DNA from: Lophius americanus
Lineage: Eukaryota > Chordata > Actinopteri > Lophiiformes > Lophiidae
Length of the DNA: 64,000 nt
Reading direction: 5' to 3'
Assembly: GCA_037951165.1 (NCBI GenBank)
Contig: JBBDHG010000459.1
Span: forward strand, 292,001 to 356,000
The number at the start of each line of letters is the position of its first letter. The first letter of the stretch is position 1. Of the stretch, positions 24,096-37,104 are shown in pieces. The translations under genes were made by a program, and so were the position numbers. Under the pieces are notes generated by a model, which saw nothing but the letters and a program-made list of their open reading frames with translations, ran no database searches and was not told where the DNA came from.

Positions 24096-27000
24096 ATGGT
24101 GAAGAGGTGAGTAGATCTTGAGGTGCGTCCAGGTAAAAGTGCAGAACACCTTCATTCTTAAACTAATAAATCTGTTTTTTCACTGCTGTCTTTTCAAAAA
24201 TCCCAACAAGGATGCATCAAAGTGTTTGGAGCAACGGTTTGGATTCTTCCAGCAACATTTGGCGCCACTACTGCACTGCAGAGCCGCCGCCCTCTTCTGG
24301 ACGTGACCCCTCGTTGTCAGTCTCTGACGACGCCGCTGCTTCAGTGACCTGCTGCGAAGGCGGCGATGAAATAAAGATGAAGTCGAAGGATTGTCTTTAC
24401 AGCGGTGTTGATGTTGGTTCCTACCGGCTCAGTGCGTCCGGAGATACTGACCTTCTCTCCTCAGGACGCCATCCGGCATCACCTGCCTCCAGTCTAATGG
24501 ACTGGCCTCTAAACGACGGCCATCAAGGAAAACGCGCCAGAGTAGAAAATATAATCAAAGGCATGAGGGGAGGAGCTGGTGCGGAGCGCACAGATGTGGC
24601 GACGCATCAGCATTTAGAAAATGACTCGAGGATTCAAAGACTTCCTTTACGTCGGGAGAGGCATGGATTTGTCGGCGTGAGTCACAGCCAGATGGCGAGA
24701 AAAGAATCTGAGCGCCTCAGACGGCTTAGAACGATGTTCAACCATGTGGACGGAGCGTCCGGCGCGACCAGCAGCGTCATCAGGTATCCCACCTGGAACA
24801 GCTCTCCTCAGACCGCGTCCGGCGGCTCACGGCCAAAACATCGAGTGTGGCAAAAGGCGAAGCTGAGGACGACCTGCCAGGCCAGACCGGAGAGAATGAA
24901 GGTGATGGCGGAGGTTTTAAAGCAGGAGCTGTCCAGAGTTGTTAGTTGGAGCGTTGACTCCGTCTTCAAAAGCCTGCCGCTTCTACAGGTATCACCAAAG
25001 GACCAGGGGGTCCCAGAGACTGATGTCCCCCTTTGGCCGTCAGTCAGCAAAGACGATGATGCTGCTCTTCCTCGTTGTGGGGACACAGGATGGCGAGTCC
25101 CCGATGTTCAAACAGAGGCTTTGTCTCTGGTTGTAGAAAAGCCTCCACTAGAAGTCCACCAGTCCAGATCGAGAACTCTACACCGGCCCGAGCCCCCGAC
25201 CCTCCACGGTTATGACCCCCCTCTTCATGAGGCCAAGCCATCGGCGGAGCAGAGACACTACACTCCCGCCTCACGCGTCTACAGGAGCTGGAACGATGGA
25301 TGCTCTGATGTCGCTCAAGCAAAGTTCGGTTGTCACAAAGTGGGATCGAAGGTCAGCCACAGATCTGTCATAAGTCCAAACTCTAGATCCGTTTGGGTGG
25401 ATCCGATGCTTTTGCAAAGTCTCCCTCATGTCAAGATTGAATCCGGTGTGAAGAATAACCTGAACATGCTGAATGTATCCTTTTCAAGTTTATATATTAA
25501 CGTAGAGGGATACTTGATTTCAGAGTTTGTTTCTTTAAGCGCTGATCAGTCTTCGGATTTCCAACCTTACTGTGGTTCCTGAAGCAGCTGCCAAGAAATT
25601 GCAGGTGGGATTGATGGGTGTCGAAGAGCTGATTGGAAATTTAGATGAAAGAGGGACGATTCTGAAGAAAGATGAATAGGATGAAGAATTTGGAAGGTTC
25701 TCAATGATAAAGGGTTAGAATGAAAAAGTCGATCATGCATTAAAGATGCTCTATATCTGAAATGTTGCTGAAAAGCCTGAACGTACTCTGCAATGCTGAC
25801 TTTAATTTAAGGGCATAAGAACCATAAGTAGGAATAAGTTGAGGAAAACAAATGAATATGAGGTTTTAAATGGTTATAATGCTGAGGTGCGGGTGCAGGT
25901 CGCCTCACAGTGGTCATAATGTTTGGCAGCTGTGCATGTGTAGGTCGTAATGATTTGGCTGGTCTGTGTATGTCCATATATTACAGTCGGTGGTTGTAAT
26001 CTTATGCCCACTGAAAACTCACTCATTGCCACCTGTGCTTCTATGATGAAGAGTGTGGGAGGAATAATGAGACGTAGAAAAATCAAAGCAAAGACATTTT
26101 TCTTTATCATCATCGGAGGAATGCGCTTTAATTTTAAAATGAGTTTGTTTCACAGCAGCGATGTAACGCCGTTCACCATCCAACCAGTGTACCACTCATA
26201 CTTTCAGATTTGGGGAAACTTTCCAACCATTTTTTTCTGGGTTGCGAGGATTTCACGTTGTAAAAAGTAAAACCGATGATCTCACTAGTAGAATTTGTCT
26301 TTATTATCCTAAACGCCCGGCAAAATGTAGGAGGGTCTGACCACGAATCATCTGAAGAAAGCAAAGCTGATGTTCTTCTTCACTCGCTACCCGAACTCAC
26401 AGGTGCTGAAGACGTGTTTCCATGAAGTACAGGTGAGAAAAAACACTCCAGTGAATGTGATGTGTGTGTGAGTATATTTATGTTTAAAAAATATATATAT
26501 ATGTATACATTTACATAATGTGTGTATGTATATAAAGATACACATATTTATGTATACTTATATTTTTGTTTCTATATATATGTATACGTATATAAATATA
26601 TATGTACTGAATGTATATATAATTAATAAAATAAATATATATATATGTAAATGCAAAAATAAACGTAGCTTAATGTTTAAGATTAAGGATCCTCTAAGTC
26701 TTTTCTATGATAATATTATTATATCCCTCTGACTGCAGGATAAAGAATCACAATCAAGGGAATCATTGATCTGTTTTTATTTTTCAGCAGCGTATAAATC
26801 AGTCGGATCAGTTTCACATCACGATTTCATTGACTTGAAAAAACAAAATGATCAGAAATGTTAACACAGAAGTCATAACTAGACGTGACTTTTGTTTCAT
26901 TCAGTACATGTCACAGAACGTCTCACTCACCTGATTCTCCGTCCGGCCCTCAGTTCACGCGCTGCATCGTCTCTCAGCTCACCAAGTGGTTCAGCAACTT

Positions 27001-29632
27001 CAGGGAGTTCTTCTACATCCAGATGGAGAAGTTTGCCCGGCAGGTTCTCACAGAGGGGACGGCCCAGAGAGGGTTGACTGTTGGGAGAGAATCAGAACTC
27101 TTCAGAACTCTCAGCGTTCACTACAACAGAGCCAGTGACTTCCAGGTACCAGATGAGAAAAACACGATGATCCTCCCGCTGAAACTCAACCCAGTGTTGT
27201 TGTTGTTGTTGTTGTTTGTTTTTTACTTTCATTGAGTTAATCTTATTTTGATGGGTCAGACGCATGATTCACGTTTGTGTATGTGGAGTTTGGGATTTGC
27301 CGATACAAATATCAAAGCTGAAAATAATCTGTTAATTAACTAAGGATTCCCTCTGCTGATGAGGAAAAAAGAATGACCCCGGGGATCCAATAATAAGACT
27401 TAGGAACGAGTCGTGGGAACGAGTTATTAAGTCGCAGCTATGAGATAATAAGTCGTTAACATGCCTGTAAGTCAAAGCCAGCGGATAATTATCTCACAAG
27501 ACAATAAATGTTACTACCTCTTATTAAGACCTGTCACAAAACAAGTCGTTCTTACGCCTTCTTAAGTCATTGTCACGAGATATTAAGTCGTTACCACGCC
27601 TTATTAAGTCAGTCTCGAGATATTAGGTCATTTCCACGCCTCATTAAGTCAGTCACGCGATATTAAGTCATTGTCACGAGATATTAAGTCGCAGAAATTA
27701 AACATGCAGAGAAATAATTTCCCCATATTTTTTTCTTGGCGAGGACCTTAAAGGGTTTAAGTTACAATGTCACGATGAGTGCGTTGATATAATACTGTAT
27801 TTCTGTTATTCATGTGCGTTCAGCCCAAAGAAACGCGACTTCTGTTTCATCCCTCAACAGTTCTGAAGAAGTTTCTTCCTGGCTTTGGATACATGCAAAT
27901 CTCTCAACAGTTCAAAATGTCAGTTTCAACATTTAGATCAATGATTAAGACGTTTAAAGGGACTGGAGATGTTAAAAATCTGCCTGGAAGAGGACATGTC
28001 TGCAAACGAACCCCACACACTGGGAGGAGGATGGTTGGACTGGCTTAAGACTCTCCAAAGAACACAGCCAGAGAGGTCAGAGGTCAGTTAAATCAGAGGT
28101 CAAAAGGTCTCCCTTACCACCATCAGATGGCGCCGACAACAACAACAGCTGTTTGGGAGGGTAACGAGAAAAAAGCCTCTGCTGTCGTCCACACACAAGC
28201 TAACGCTGCTACAGTTTGACAAACACCACTGGAGTGAAACAAGGTCAGAGGTCATGAGACCAAAATAGAGCTATTTGGAAACAAACATCTAAGAGGGGTG
28301 TGGCATAGGAAGAAAGAAAGCCATAAAGAAAAGACCCTCGTAGCCACTGTGAAGTCTGGTGGTGGATCTCTGATGCTCTGGAGCTCTTTTTCTTCTAAAG
28401 GTTCTGGACATCTTGTTAAAGACATGGTTCCATGACATGGACTCCATCAAACACCAGCAGATACTGGATGAAGACTTAAAAGCCTGACAAGAACCTTAAA
28501 GTGGGTCGTGGTTGGACCTTCCAGGAGGACAATGATCTGAAGCTCAACTAAACATAAAGCCAAGAATGGTTCAGAGATCACAGAATAAAGGTTCTACCAT
28601 CGCCATCCCAGTCACCTGACCTAAGCCCAACAGAACATCTGTGGGACGTGCTGCAGAGGAGAGTCCACAAAAGTGGACCTCAGAATCTGAAGTAGGCGGA
28701 GAGCCTCCAGCAAATGTGGGAGAAACATTGGACTTTAATCAGCACAGAGAAAAGGTCCGAACCACATGGAGGACTGGTCTCAGATCCTCTCCACGGGTTC
28801 TCAGACCTCATCACAGACTACAGGAGGAGATAGGGTTAGAATAAATTGAAGATCATCTGCAAAGACAAAGACATTTTGTTTGCAGTGGCTAAATAATTCT
28901 GGAGGACATTGTTTATCGGGCAGAAGTTGAACATTTTGTCGTTGAAGTTGTGATGAAGAAAAAACAAAAAGACATGTAAAAGAAAGACTTGCACTATATT
29001 AGGCAGGTGGTTTTAATCTTATGGCTGATTAATGTACGCTATGTTACTTGATAACAGCCGCTAGCAGATATTTTGTGGACTTTACAATATATAGGATATG
29101 GTAAACGGGCCCGAACGGTTCTCCTGGTACGGCATATCAGCCAACAGAACCGCGAGAAATTTCATCTCCAAAAAAAAAAAGAAGAAAAAGGTAAATGAAA
29201 AATAAAAATAAGTATAAGTTCAGGCCAAAGACGTCTGCGACACCTTTCTTTGGATTATGAGCGACAAAAGTGTTTAACATCCTCCAAAGTCAGCTGTCAC
29301 AACTAAAAGTGTCTTTTTTGGCGTTTTGTGAAAACGATGACTCTGCAAAAATGTTTTTGTCGTTACCATGCTTGATCTGAATTGCCTAAAATGTGACGAC
29401 CATAGACGACACGGTGTTAAAGATCTGCTGTGACGTCCTCCAGGTTCCTGACAGATTCCTGGAAGTCGCCGAGATTACGCTGAGAGAATTCTACGAGTCC
29501 ATTTTGGCGGGAAAGGACGGCGAGCCGTCGTGGAAGAAAGCGATCTACAAGGTGATCTGTAAACTGGACGGTGAAGTACCGGCGGAGTTCAGCAGCAGTC
29601 TCTCCGGAGGGGAACCACGGAGACGGCAGTAA
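24096..29632 (+). CDS. prox2: Prospero homeobox protein 2
   Basis: Best exon model: 24211-25445 (ATG 24212), 25540-25604, 26331-26432, 26954-27145 and 29444-29632. It is in frame throughout and gives about 593 aa, close to mammalian PROX2. A possible extra start is a micro-exon at 24096-24106 (ATG GTG AAG AG, then GTGAGTAG) that joins in frame and adds MVKR. The KRARVENIIKGMRG block (about 107-120) and LKQELSRVVSWSVDSVF (about 236-252) are PROX-family conserved regions. The homeo-prospero domain runs from EGLTTNHLKKAKLMFF (exon at 26331) through KWFSNFREFFYIQMEKFARQ (exon at 26954) to PSWKKAIYKVICKLD (last exon). It binds DNA and acts in the nucleus. The usual C-terminal CLQELL tail is replaced by SSSLSGGEPRRRQ. 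PROX2 rather than PROX1 is supported by adjacency to YLPM1. The small 94-bp intron at 25446-25539 is inferred. Confidence 0.88.
26465..26650. repeat. AT-rich microsatellite in PROX2 intron
   Basis: Imperfect TATA/TATG/TACA repeats lie between the PROX2 exons ending at 26432 and starting at 26954. Confidence 0.8.
27400..27690. repeat. Degenerate minisatellite based on ATATTAAGTC
   Basis: A core resembling CACGAGATATTAAGTCGTTA recurs with variation about ten times, alternating with CACGCCTTATTAAGTC-type copies. The spacing is about 16-32 bp. It lies at the left side of the last PROX2 intron. Copies are best preserved at 27560-27690 and worse to the left. Confidence 0.7.
27826..29037 (+). pseudogene. 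Decayed Tc1-like transposase inside the PROX2 intron
   Basis: The region 27880-28046 encodes a Tc1-type helix-turn-helix segment (QISQQFKMSVSTFRSMIKTF, then NLPGRG). Later pieces in other frames correspond to the DDE catalytic half: a GGSLMLW-like stretch near 28365, and PDLSPTEHLWD at about 28616-28648. Frames are broken by stops and frameshifts, so no protein is made. The right end near 29005-29035 has GGTGGTTTTAATCTTATGGC, a terminal-repeat-like sequence. No left terminal repeat was found. Confidence 0.75.
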
Positions 29633-31781
29633 TGGTGGTACTGACACAATGTGGACTTTTGGTTAGAAAAGGATTTTTTGTTGTATGTATTTTGCTGTAT
29701 AACTAATATTATATAGCAAGAACACATTAATTATGATTGTTAAACATTTAAATCAGTGGAATGTCTCAGATGCACAAAAAACGCAGACACATTTTTTTTG
29801 GGAGAAACATTGGACTTTAATCAGCACAGAGAAAAGGTCCAGATCGCATGAAACATGTTTAAATACTCAGCAGAACTCTGTACGGAAATGTTTGAAATGG
29901 ACTTCACATGATTGTAACAGTTACTGAATCTCAATCCTCTCAAACAAACAAACTCTTCCGTTGCCGCCTCTTCCATACGTACCCTGAAGATCCATCCATC
30001 CATGTAGGAAATGCTCTTCATCATAGTTCTGAGTGCCGGGTCAGAATTGCTGATCCTCACTTTGTCTGCAGTTCTTGAAAATCAGGATATAAATTCTCTT
30101 CTGTGAAATTCTGGACATTTGCTTATTTATTTATAAGGTTGTTAAAGTAATTTATTTTTTTTTTAAAAGAAAGAAGAATATATCTGCTTACATTGAACCC
30201 GGTGAAAACTCGCTTTGTTCCAATCAGGAATTCTTCCTAGAGGCTTTTACATTTTGGTGACGTCACGTCTCTAGCAGCATTTAATATAAAACTAACGACC
30301 ATTTGGAGAAATGGCGTCACAATGTGCCTATTTCAGCCTTTTGTTCAGTTGGAGGCGGAGCAGGGGGCACAGTGTGCTGAGCAGAGACGCTGAAGTGGAA
30401 GGCGCAGGAGATGAGCAGCGACAGAGTATTTGAGAGATACTCAACAGAGTTTGTTGGAGTTATCGGTAGATTTAGAGGCTGGAATTTTTTTTTTTGTATT
30501 GTGATTGATCAATTATTACACATCATGCTTTTGGCTAAAAAAAAAAAAAAGAAAAAGAAAGTGGAAAAGGGATTCAGATTCTTCATCCGTTTCCCTGTTC
30601 CCACTCAGAACATCAACTCTTCTTTGTACAGAGATCGTTGGCAGCAAGTATCTGATACCAGTATCAAGATACTGCAAGTACCACGGAACAATATATTTAC
30701 CTCTGAATGTTAAAGTGCGTTAACAGAAAGCTGGAACTTCAATGAGACATTGGACAAAAGGTGAAACCTGAAGTTCTCCACACACCTGCCTTATATCGTC
30801 CATTTCTGCTTTTTCTGTTAAAATTGCTCTTTCATTCTAACTTCTGTTTGAACCATGTTCTAATTCTCACAAACCCATTTAAACAAAATAAACGAAAGAA
30901 AGAAAGACACAAGATGAATTACTTGTTTCTTATTTCACTTCTTAATATCCTTACCTTGCAGTATCATTTACGTGAAGACACTCCACAGAGAAGTGAATCC
31001 AAGTGTAAACAGTGAGACATGCTAACAGCTTAGCTTTAGAAAAAATGTCACCAGGACTTTCAGGACTAGAACGGAGCCTGACTGGATTTATTTTCAGCAC
31101 ATTTCTGTCAGAAGCTCACGCAGCTTCTTGTCGATGAAGCCCGAACGACAACTGACGAAGGGTCTCTTGGATGTAATTGAATTGAATTGTTTATTGTCTT
31201 TTATCAGGTATATGTCAATAAAGAAACAATGCCGCAGGAATACAGTACAGAACGGGTGAAGAGTGTGAGGTGGAACGAAACATACGGGTTAATATACACA
31301 AGAAGTAGAGATAGTGAAGGGTGAAGTTATCGCTGAATCATCAGAATGTTTAAAAATAACAAGCAGAAAGGGGGTCCGTATAAATAAAGTAACCAAGGGT
31401 CTGATAACTATCAGTCACGCGTCACTTTGGCGAGTTTCCAGCTTCAGTGTTTTCACATTCAGGACACCTACAGAGAAAAAAACAATCTGGTGATTCCACT
31501 CAAAACAGACAATAAATGTGATTTTAATAAATCCCAATAAATAAGGTAGATAAATACAAGTTTATTATCCCTCCAATTATGATCTAGATGTAAAGTAATG
31601 TCACAATTGTACTTTTTTGTATGAAGGTGTTATAACAATGTTATTACAGTGTTAATCGTGTTGGTGAGGTATTTTTTTGAAGTATTCAGAACTGAAATGT
31701 TTTCACCAAAAATACATATTTCTTCATTTTTAGAAGATAAATACCTTTTGATGCATGAAAAGAGTGGATACGATCCCCTCC
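29633..31781. other. Short interval between PROX2 and YLPM1 tails
   Basis: PROX2 (+) and YLPM1 (-) converge on this 2.1-kb interval, which should contain both 3' UTRs. TTTATT at 31561-31566 is an AATAAA on the minus strand, about 215 nt after the YLPM1 stop, and is a plausible poly-A signal. At 29798-29845 there is a partial copy of the Tc1 segment found at 28720-28765. No additional gene is supported. Confidence 0.6.
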
Positions 31782-34700
31782 TTAGAAATACTTGGTGCGG
31801 TTGAGAGCTCTTTGGGCCAGCTGGCCGCTCTCGTCCGTTATTTTCTCCCAGTCCGTTTGACCCACCACAAAGCCGATAGCGCGCTTTCGCTCGGCATCCT
31901 TCTGCTCTTCAAGATCAGCCCATCGGACCTGGACAAGGAGATCAACCAGGACTGGTGTTAGGATCCCGCGATGGATGAACGTCATGAGGATGAATCAATC
32001 ACGTTATCAAACATCCAACCCTTTAATTTCCCCCAACAAGTCAAAACGACTGCAGACACATTTTTTTTCTTTGCATATTTTCTTGATTTTTGGGCGTTTA
32101 TTAATTTAATATCTTAAAACTAATAGATGCTCCAATTATTAAATTCACATAACAATGAAAAATCTTCTGTTTTTTTGTGTGTTATTAAAAAAAAGAAAGA
32201 ATTAATAATAGATTCATAAAATGATTTCATGATGAAACTGTATTTCATGGAGTCATGCTAATTTTAATTAGCAAATTAGCATGATGTCCATGTAAAGCAT
32301 GTTTTATAAAAACTATTCGACCCTTATTATTATTTAGTAATACCTTCCGAGCTTTAATATAAAATTTTTTTTAAAAAATCCAACTTCTTATGGAACTCTG
32401 TGGCCCATTGGACCGGTGGTGTCCCCCAGGGCTCCGTCCTCGGCCCCATTACCCTTTAGCTTACACACGACTAACAGCAGCTACTTCTGCAGCCCAGCAG
32501 GTGAACTTACCCTCTTCTTTCCTGGTTGGGACATGCGGGTGGCATAGTCGTCTGGTAGCTGAAGGTAGTGGTCCAGTCCCGCCGCGTCTTCTCGTCTCCT
32601 CTTTCCGCTGCTCCTGAGACCGTCCAACTTATCTGTATCAACGGAAGATTGGTGTTCAGCTCTGCGCCGGCCTCCACATAAAGCTTTAGCATTAAACATT
32701 TGAGCATTTATTCATGAAAAACTATCTTCAACACTTCCTATTTCTTCTGGCCATGCATGTAGAATCTAAACCTCTCATTTAATAAGTACAATAGGAATAT
32801 ATTTAAACGTGTTTAGGTTCAGATAGCTTTAATTCTACATGACGGTCCTCATGCAGACAGACTTAAGAGTAGCTGATGGGACCATTTCATAGACTCGACT
32901 AACAGCGTTGGATAAAAATCTCTATAAGGAGTCATTTAAAAAAAAAAAAACTACTTTTTCCACTTTTCTTTCTTTATTTCTTTATTTTAAAGCTGATTTG
33001 ACACTTTTCTTTGTAAGGCAGGTTTCACCATATCTATCAACAGACGAGATCGTGTCACACTTCAGTGATTCAGGCGAACAGTCATGACATTTATAACAGA
33101 TAAAAGTGTCTCAAAGTTCAAGCTACGCAAACGCGACTTACATCAAAGCTTGTAAATCAACAAAGAAACCACGCGTGCACACAGAAGTAAGACGAGATAA
33201 ACAACAGGAGTCGACACGGGGTAGTCGCACAATCAAACAACGACTAAGACGAGAAAAACCTACCGAGTTTGGCCTCAGACGTGTCCATCTCCCATTTGCT
33301 TTTTGGAATGTAGCCCTAGATTGTACAAAGAAACACTGCAATGGTTAAACATCTGGATGATGGAGGGAAGAGAGGGGGAGAGAAAGAGAAGACGTTTGCT
33401 GAGGAGAGAAGACACCTGTTGAACGGCGGTGGAGAGACGACAGGAGGAGGACGGATCGAATTCATGCTTCTCTTGCGATGCAGCTTCGGCATATGCAGAC
33501 GTTTTCGATGCATCAAGGTGGGAAACGTTATTGAGTTCGAGAAGTCTTGGCAAATAGAAAACTAATGCTATGATCTGTTTCAGAGAACAATAATTCAATG
33601 CCTGATTGTTTTTCCTTCGTCGGAAAATACTCTTAAAGCAAACCTTTGAAGATATGAAAGTAGGAGGAGCCGTCCACCCCTCACTCATTTATGCCGTCAC
33701 CTCACAGCAATGCTTCTAGGCTAACAGCTAATGGCTAACGGCTAACAGCCGACAGCTAACAGACGGCTAACAGCTACATTTTATTTTACAGTAATAACAG
33801 TAAAGTGTGTTTAGGGGTGGGGTTCTGTTGGAGGAGGGGTTCAGTTTGTTCATCTTGTTTATTAGATTATTTCTGCACTTTGTATTCCTTTGATGCAAAA
33901 TACAAACAAAAAGACCAAAAAGAAGAAAAAGTAAAAAAAATTAAACATTTAAGTTAAGTTAGAACCTTGCAGTATAATAAGAAACAGGTTAAATCTTTTT
34001 GGATACACTTCAACTGTGAGAAGAAATCCTGCCGTTACGATTGATAAAACACGTTAAAGAGTAACAACCACAGGTGAGGAAAGATAATCCCGATCTCTGT
34101 AAACCTGCTGTGACCCAACGTGTTTGTGGGTTTCACAGGTCCAGTACCCACAGGATATTTTAGCACCTTTTGTACGACGTTTTAGCCGACACGTCGCGTT
34201 TTCTTCAATCATCTTTCCGGCCATTATTTCAAGTAAGCAAAGATGTTGGCGACTTCTTCATGGCCCAAGTTTTTCTCTTTTCACTCGCTTTGAAAACAGA
34301 ATTCCATTATGAAATGAATCTGTGAGAATGGAACGTTTGACGGAGGAGGAACTGTGGAGCATCAAGCGTGTGCTGGAGGACCACAGTCTTTGACATTTGA
34401 TCTTGATTATGCCGTTTATGTATTCTTTCACTTTGATAAATAATTGATATATATATATATATATATATATCATTACTATTATAAGTCTCCCTATCAGACC
34501 TGTCTGTACCCCACTGAGTCCAATCGGTTCTGAAACCAAGTCTATTTATGCAGCGAGTGAAAAAAAGATTTTTTTTAAAAGTCACTATTATCATTACTTT
34601 ATACATGTGGGACGAAAAACCAAAGCTGACTTATAAATATAACTTGTATTGTCGATCCATATCGGTTTGTTGAACGATCCAATCAAATCGATGGAAAGTC

Positions 34701-36519
34701 AAAATACCGATTCATAATTTATTTTCTAAACATACGGCTTTATTTTGAAATCACGACCTGTATGTGAGAACCTGTAGTGTTTCGCACACAGAGGCTCCTC
34801 CCCTTTCAGCACACAACCTTGTGAAAACATTCAGAGTGTAAAACCGCCAAACATCCGAGCACAGCACCGATCAGAACCGTGGAAGTTCTCTCTCATGAAA
34901 GATAATTGGGATGTTCATAATTTAAAGGTAATCAGGATTACTTAATGTTAACTGATGGGAAGAACAGACATTTACATCTAAACATGAAAAATGTGTCACT
35001 TTACAGAGAAACAAAAGGTCTTTGTTATTTTTGTTATTATCACACTTCAACATAAAATGATCAAAACATGTCCAAATTGCTTTTTCTAATTTTTCTTTTT
35101 AAGGTGAAATTCAACCCGTTTTGTTAAACGGGTCCATAATATCGTCCGAAATCGATCGCGGGCCCCTGAATCCAATCCAACCGTAATCGTGGCGTTGAAG
35201 ACTCTGATATCGGCAAATATCGTATCATATCGTATCTTTCTCAGAAAGAACTGCACCTATGCAGCTAAGGGTAGACTCCCCAAAAGGCCCCAATCCCCTG
35301 CGTAGTACAAAGTATTCCCATGATTGAACTCCTTACATTAAATGTGAAGTTATGTCCAAAAATACAGTGTTTTGTAAAAAACAAAAGAAAATAACTAATT
35401 AAAATTCACACTAGTGAGTAAAATATGTGCTATAAAGTAAAATATATATAGTAATATAATAGTAGACGAATCTTCTTAAGTCGATTGGACCAACAGTTGA
35501 GAAATGACGGTCTGAAGTGTCACCATAGTGTTGGAAATTTCCAACCAAACCAATCAATCCAGTTCTTCCTCGCGCTAAGATCTATGTGGGTGTGAAGTTT
35601 GAAAATGATCCACCAGATAGTTTTTTCGAGTTATCGCATTACCACGAAGCAATTCGAGAAAGCAGTGTCAGATTTGGTCATGGGTGTAAGAACTATAATT
35701 CAACCGCATCAACTTTGATCCAGTGCAAGTTATGAAGGTAGCAGAAAAAAAGAAAAAGCATGTTTCCTGTCGGCCGGAGACAAATATATTTTTCTACCTC
35801 CAGTTCATCTACGGCAGCAGTGGTTTGCCTTTTTCCAGATGAGTCATATGAAGAGACTACTGCAGCAGCAACAACAACAACAACATGTGTGTGCAGAGAC
35901 ACTCCAGAGAAACAGAGAAGATTTAAGGAGCTGCTTGAACAAAAGACGTTTCTCCTTACAGACCTTCATCAGGTAAATAATGATTGACAGTGAGAAACCG
36001 CGTTAAATGAGGAGCGGCTGGCGAATCACGTCTGAAAGCACACAGGTGAAGCGGCACATGCATATATGGCCATGTTCACGTAACTACGTTTTATACTATG
36101 TGCAACTATATACAACATTAAGAAAATAATTATCACATCGTTTCATACGTTGTTTAAGTCCAAAGTATTATAGGTGGCAAAGTATTATAGGTGTCTTCAA
36201 AGTACTTCAAACTTATTTTGAAACATTCAAAAATCATGATAATATAGTAATGAGATTTAGAGGTTTTCATTAAAATGTGGAGAGTCTCCCAATGAAGAAG
36301 AAGAACAACAACACTGGTGATTTCTTTTTAAGACTTTTCTATTTTTCTCTTACTTAACTTTGGGGGAAAAAAACACCCAAAACATTCAAAATATAAATGT
36401 GTCAGCTCAAAACCTCCCTGTTACTGATAACTGTAGTTGAATACATCATATTTGTCTGATTTATGTTCATCTGGACATTAAAAGATGAATGTCTCATGTT
36501 ATCTAACTGTATAAACCAT

Positions 36520-36569
<50 letters not shown>

Positions 36570-37070
36570 GTGTATCATAAAGTAGTGGAGATGATGTTAG
36601 AATCTATGCGTCTATAAATGTGTACGTTGTCCTACCAGATCACCCTCCTCTTCCTCCTCTCCTCTGGGCAGTTTGGACTCATCGTCAGGGTTGAAGTCTT
36701 CCATTTCAACCTAAACACGAGGAAACCCGTTAGTTCAGCAGTCGGGCCGATGAGGGACTATGACGTTATAAAGGCTGAAGAAACTTCTCGTAGGCCACAC
36801 CTCCTCTATAGCTGCATCCTGGAGCAGGGACCGGACATCCAAGCGGACCATATACCGGGGGGCCGGCTCCCAGTGCTTCGACATCTGCGGAGAGAATCCC
36901 AGTAGAATCATGTTTTAGATACGGGGGCTGTTGTGTTTTTAGGAGAAGCATTCACTGTGAGATTAGCGCCTGGCTGGATTTAGAGCTTCATCTTTGGTGT
37001 TGTGCCGGTTTCCTTCTTAGTACCGACTCTGGGTACTGGGTCCGCTATGTATGAATAAGAGCCATACATG

Positions 37071-37104
<34 letters not shown>

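Noticed and set aside
31094..31165. Minus-strand exon-like reading ending KKLRELLTEMC followed by an AATAAA
   Set aside because: It has no good acceptor or connecting upstream exon, does not match the YLPM1 tail, and the DNA resembles a dispersed fish repeat.
33230..33688. 137-aa minus-strand open frame near the 52-nt YLPM1 exon
   Set aside because: Only 33264-33315 fits the conserved protein and the splice sites; the rest is intron.
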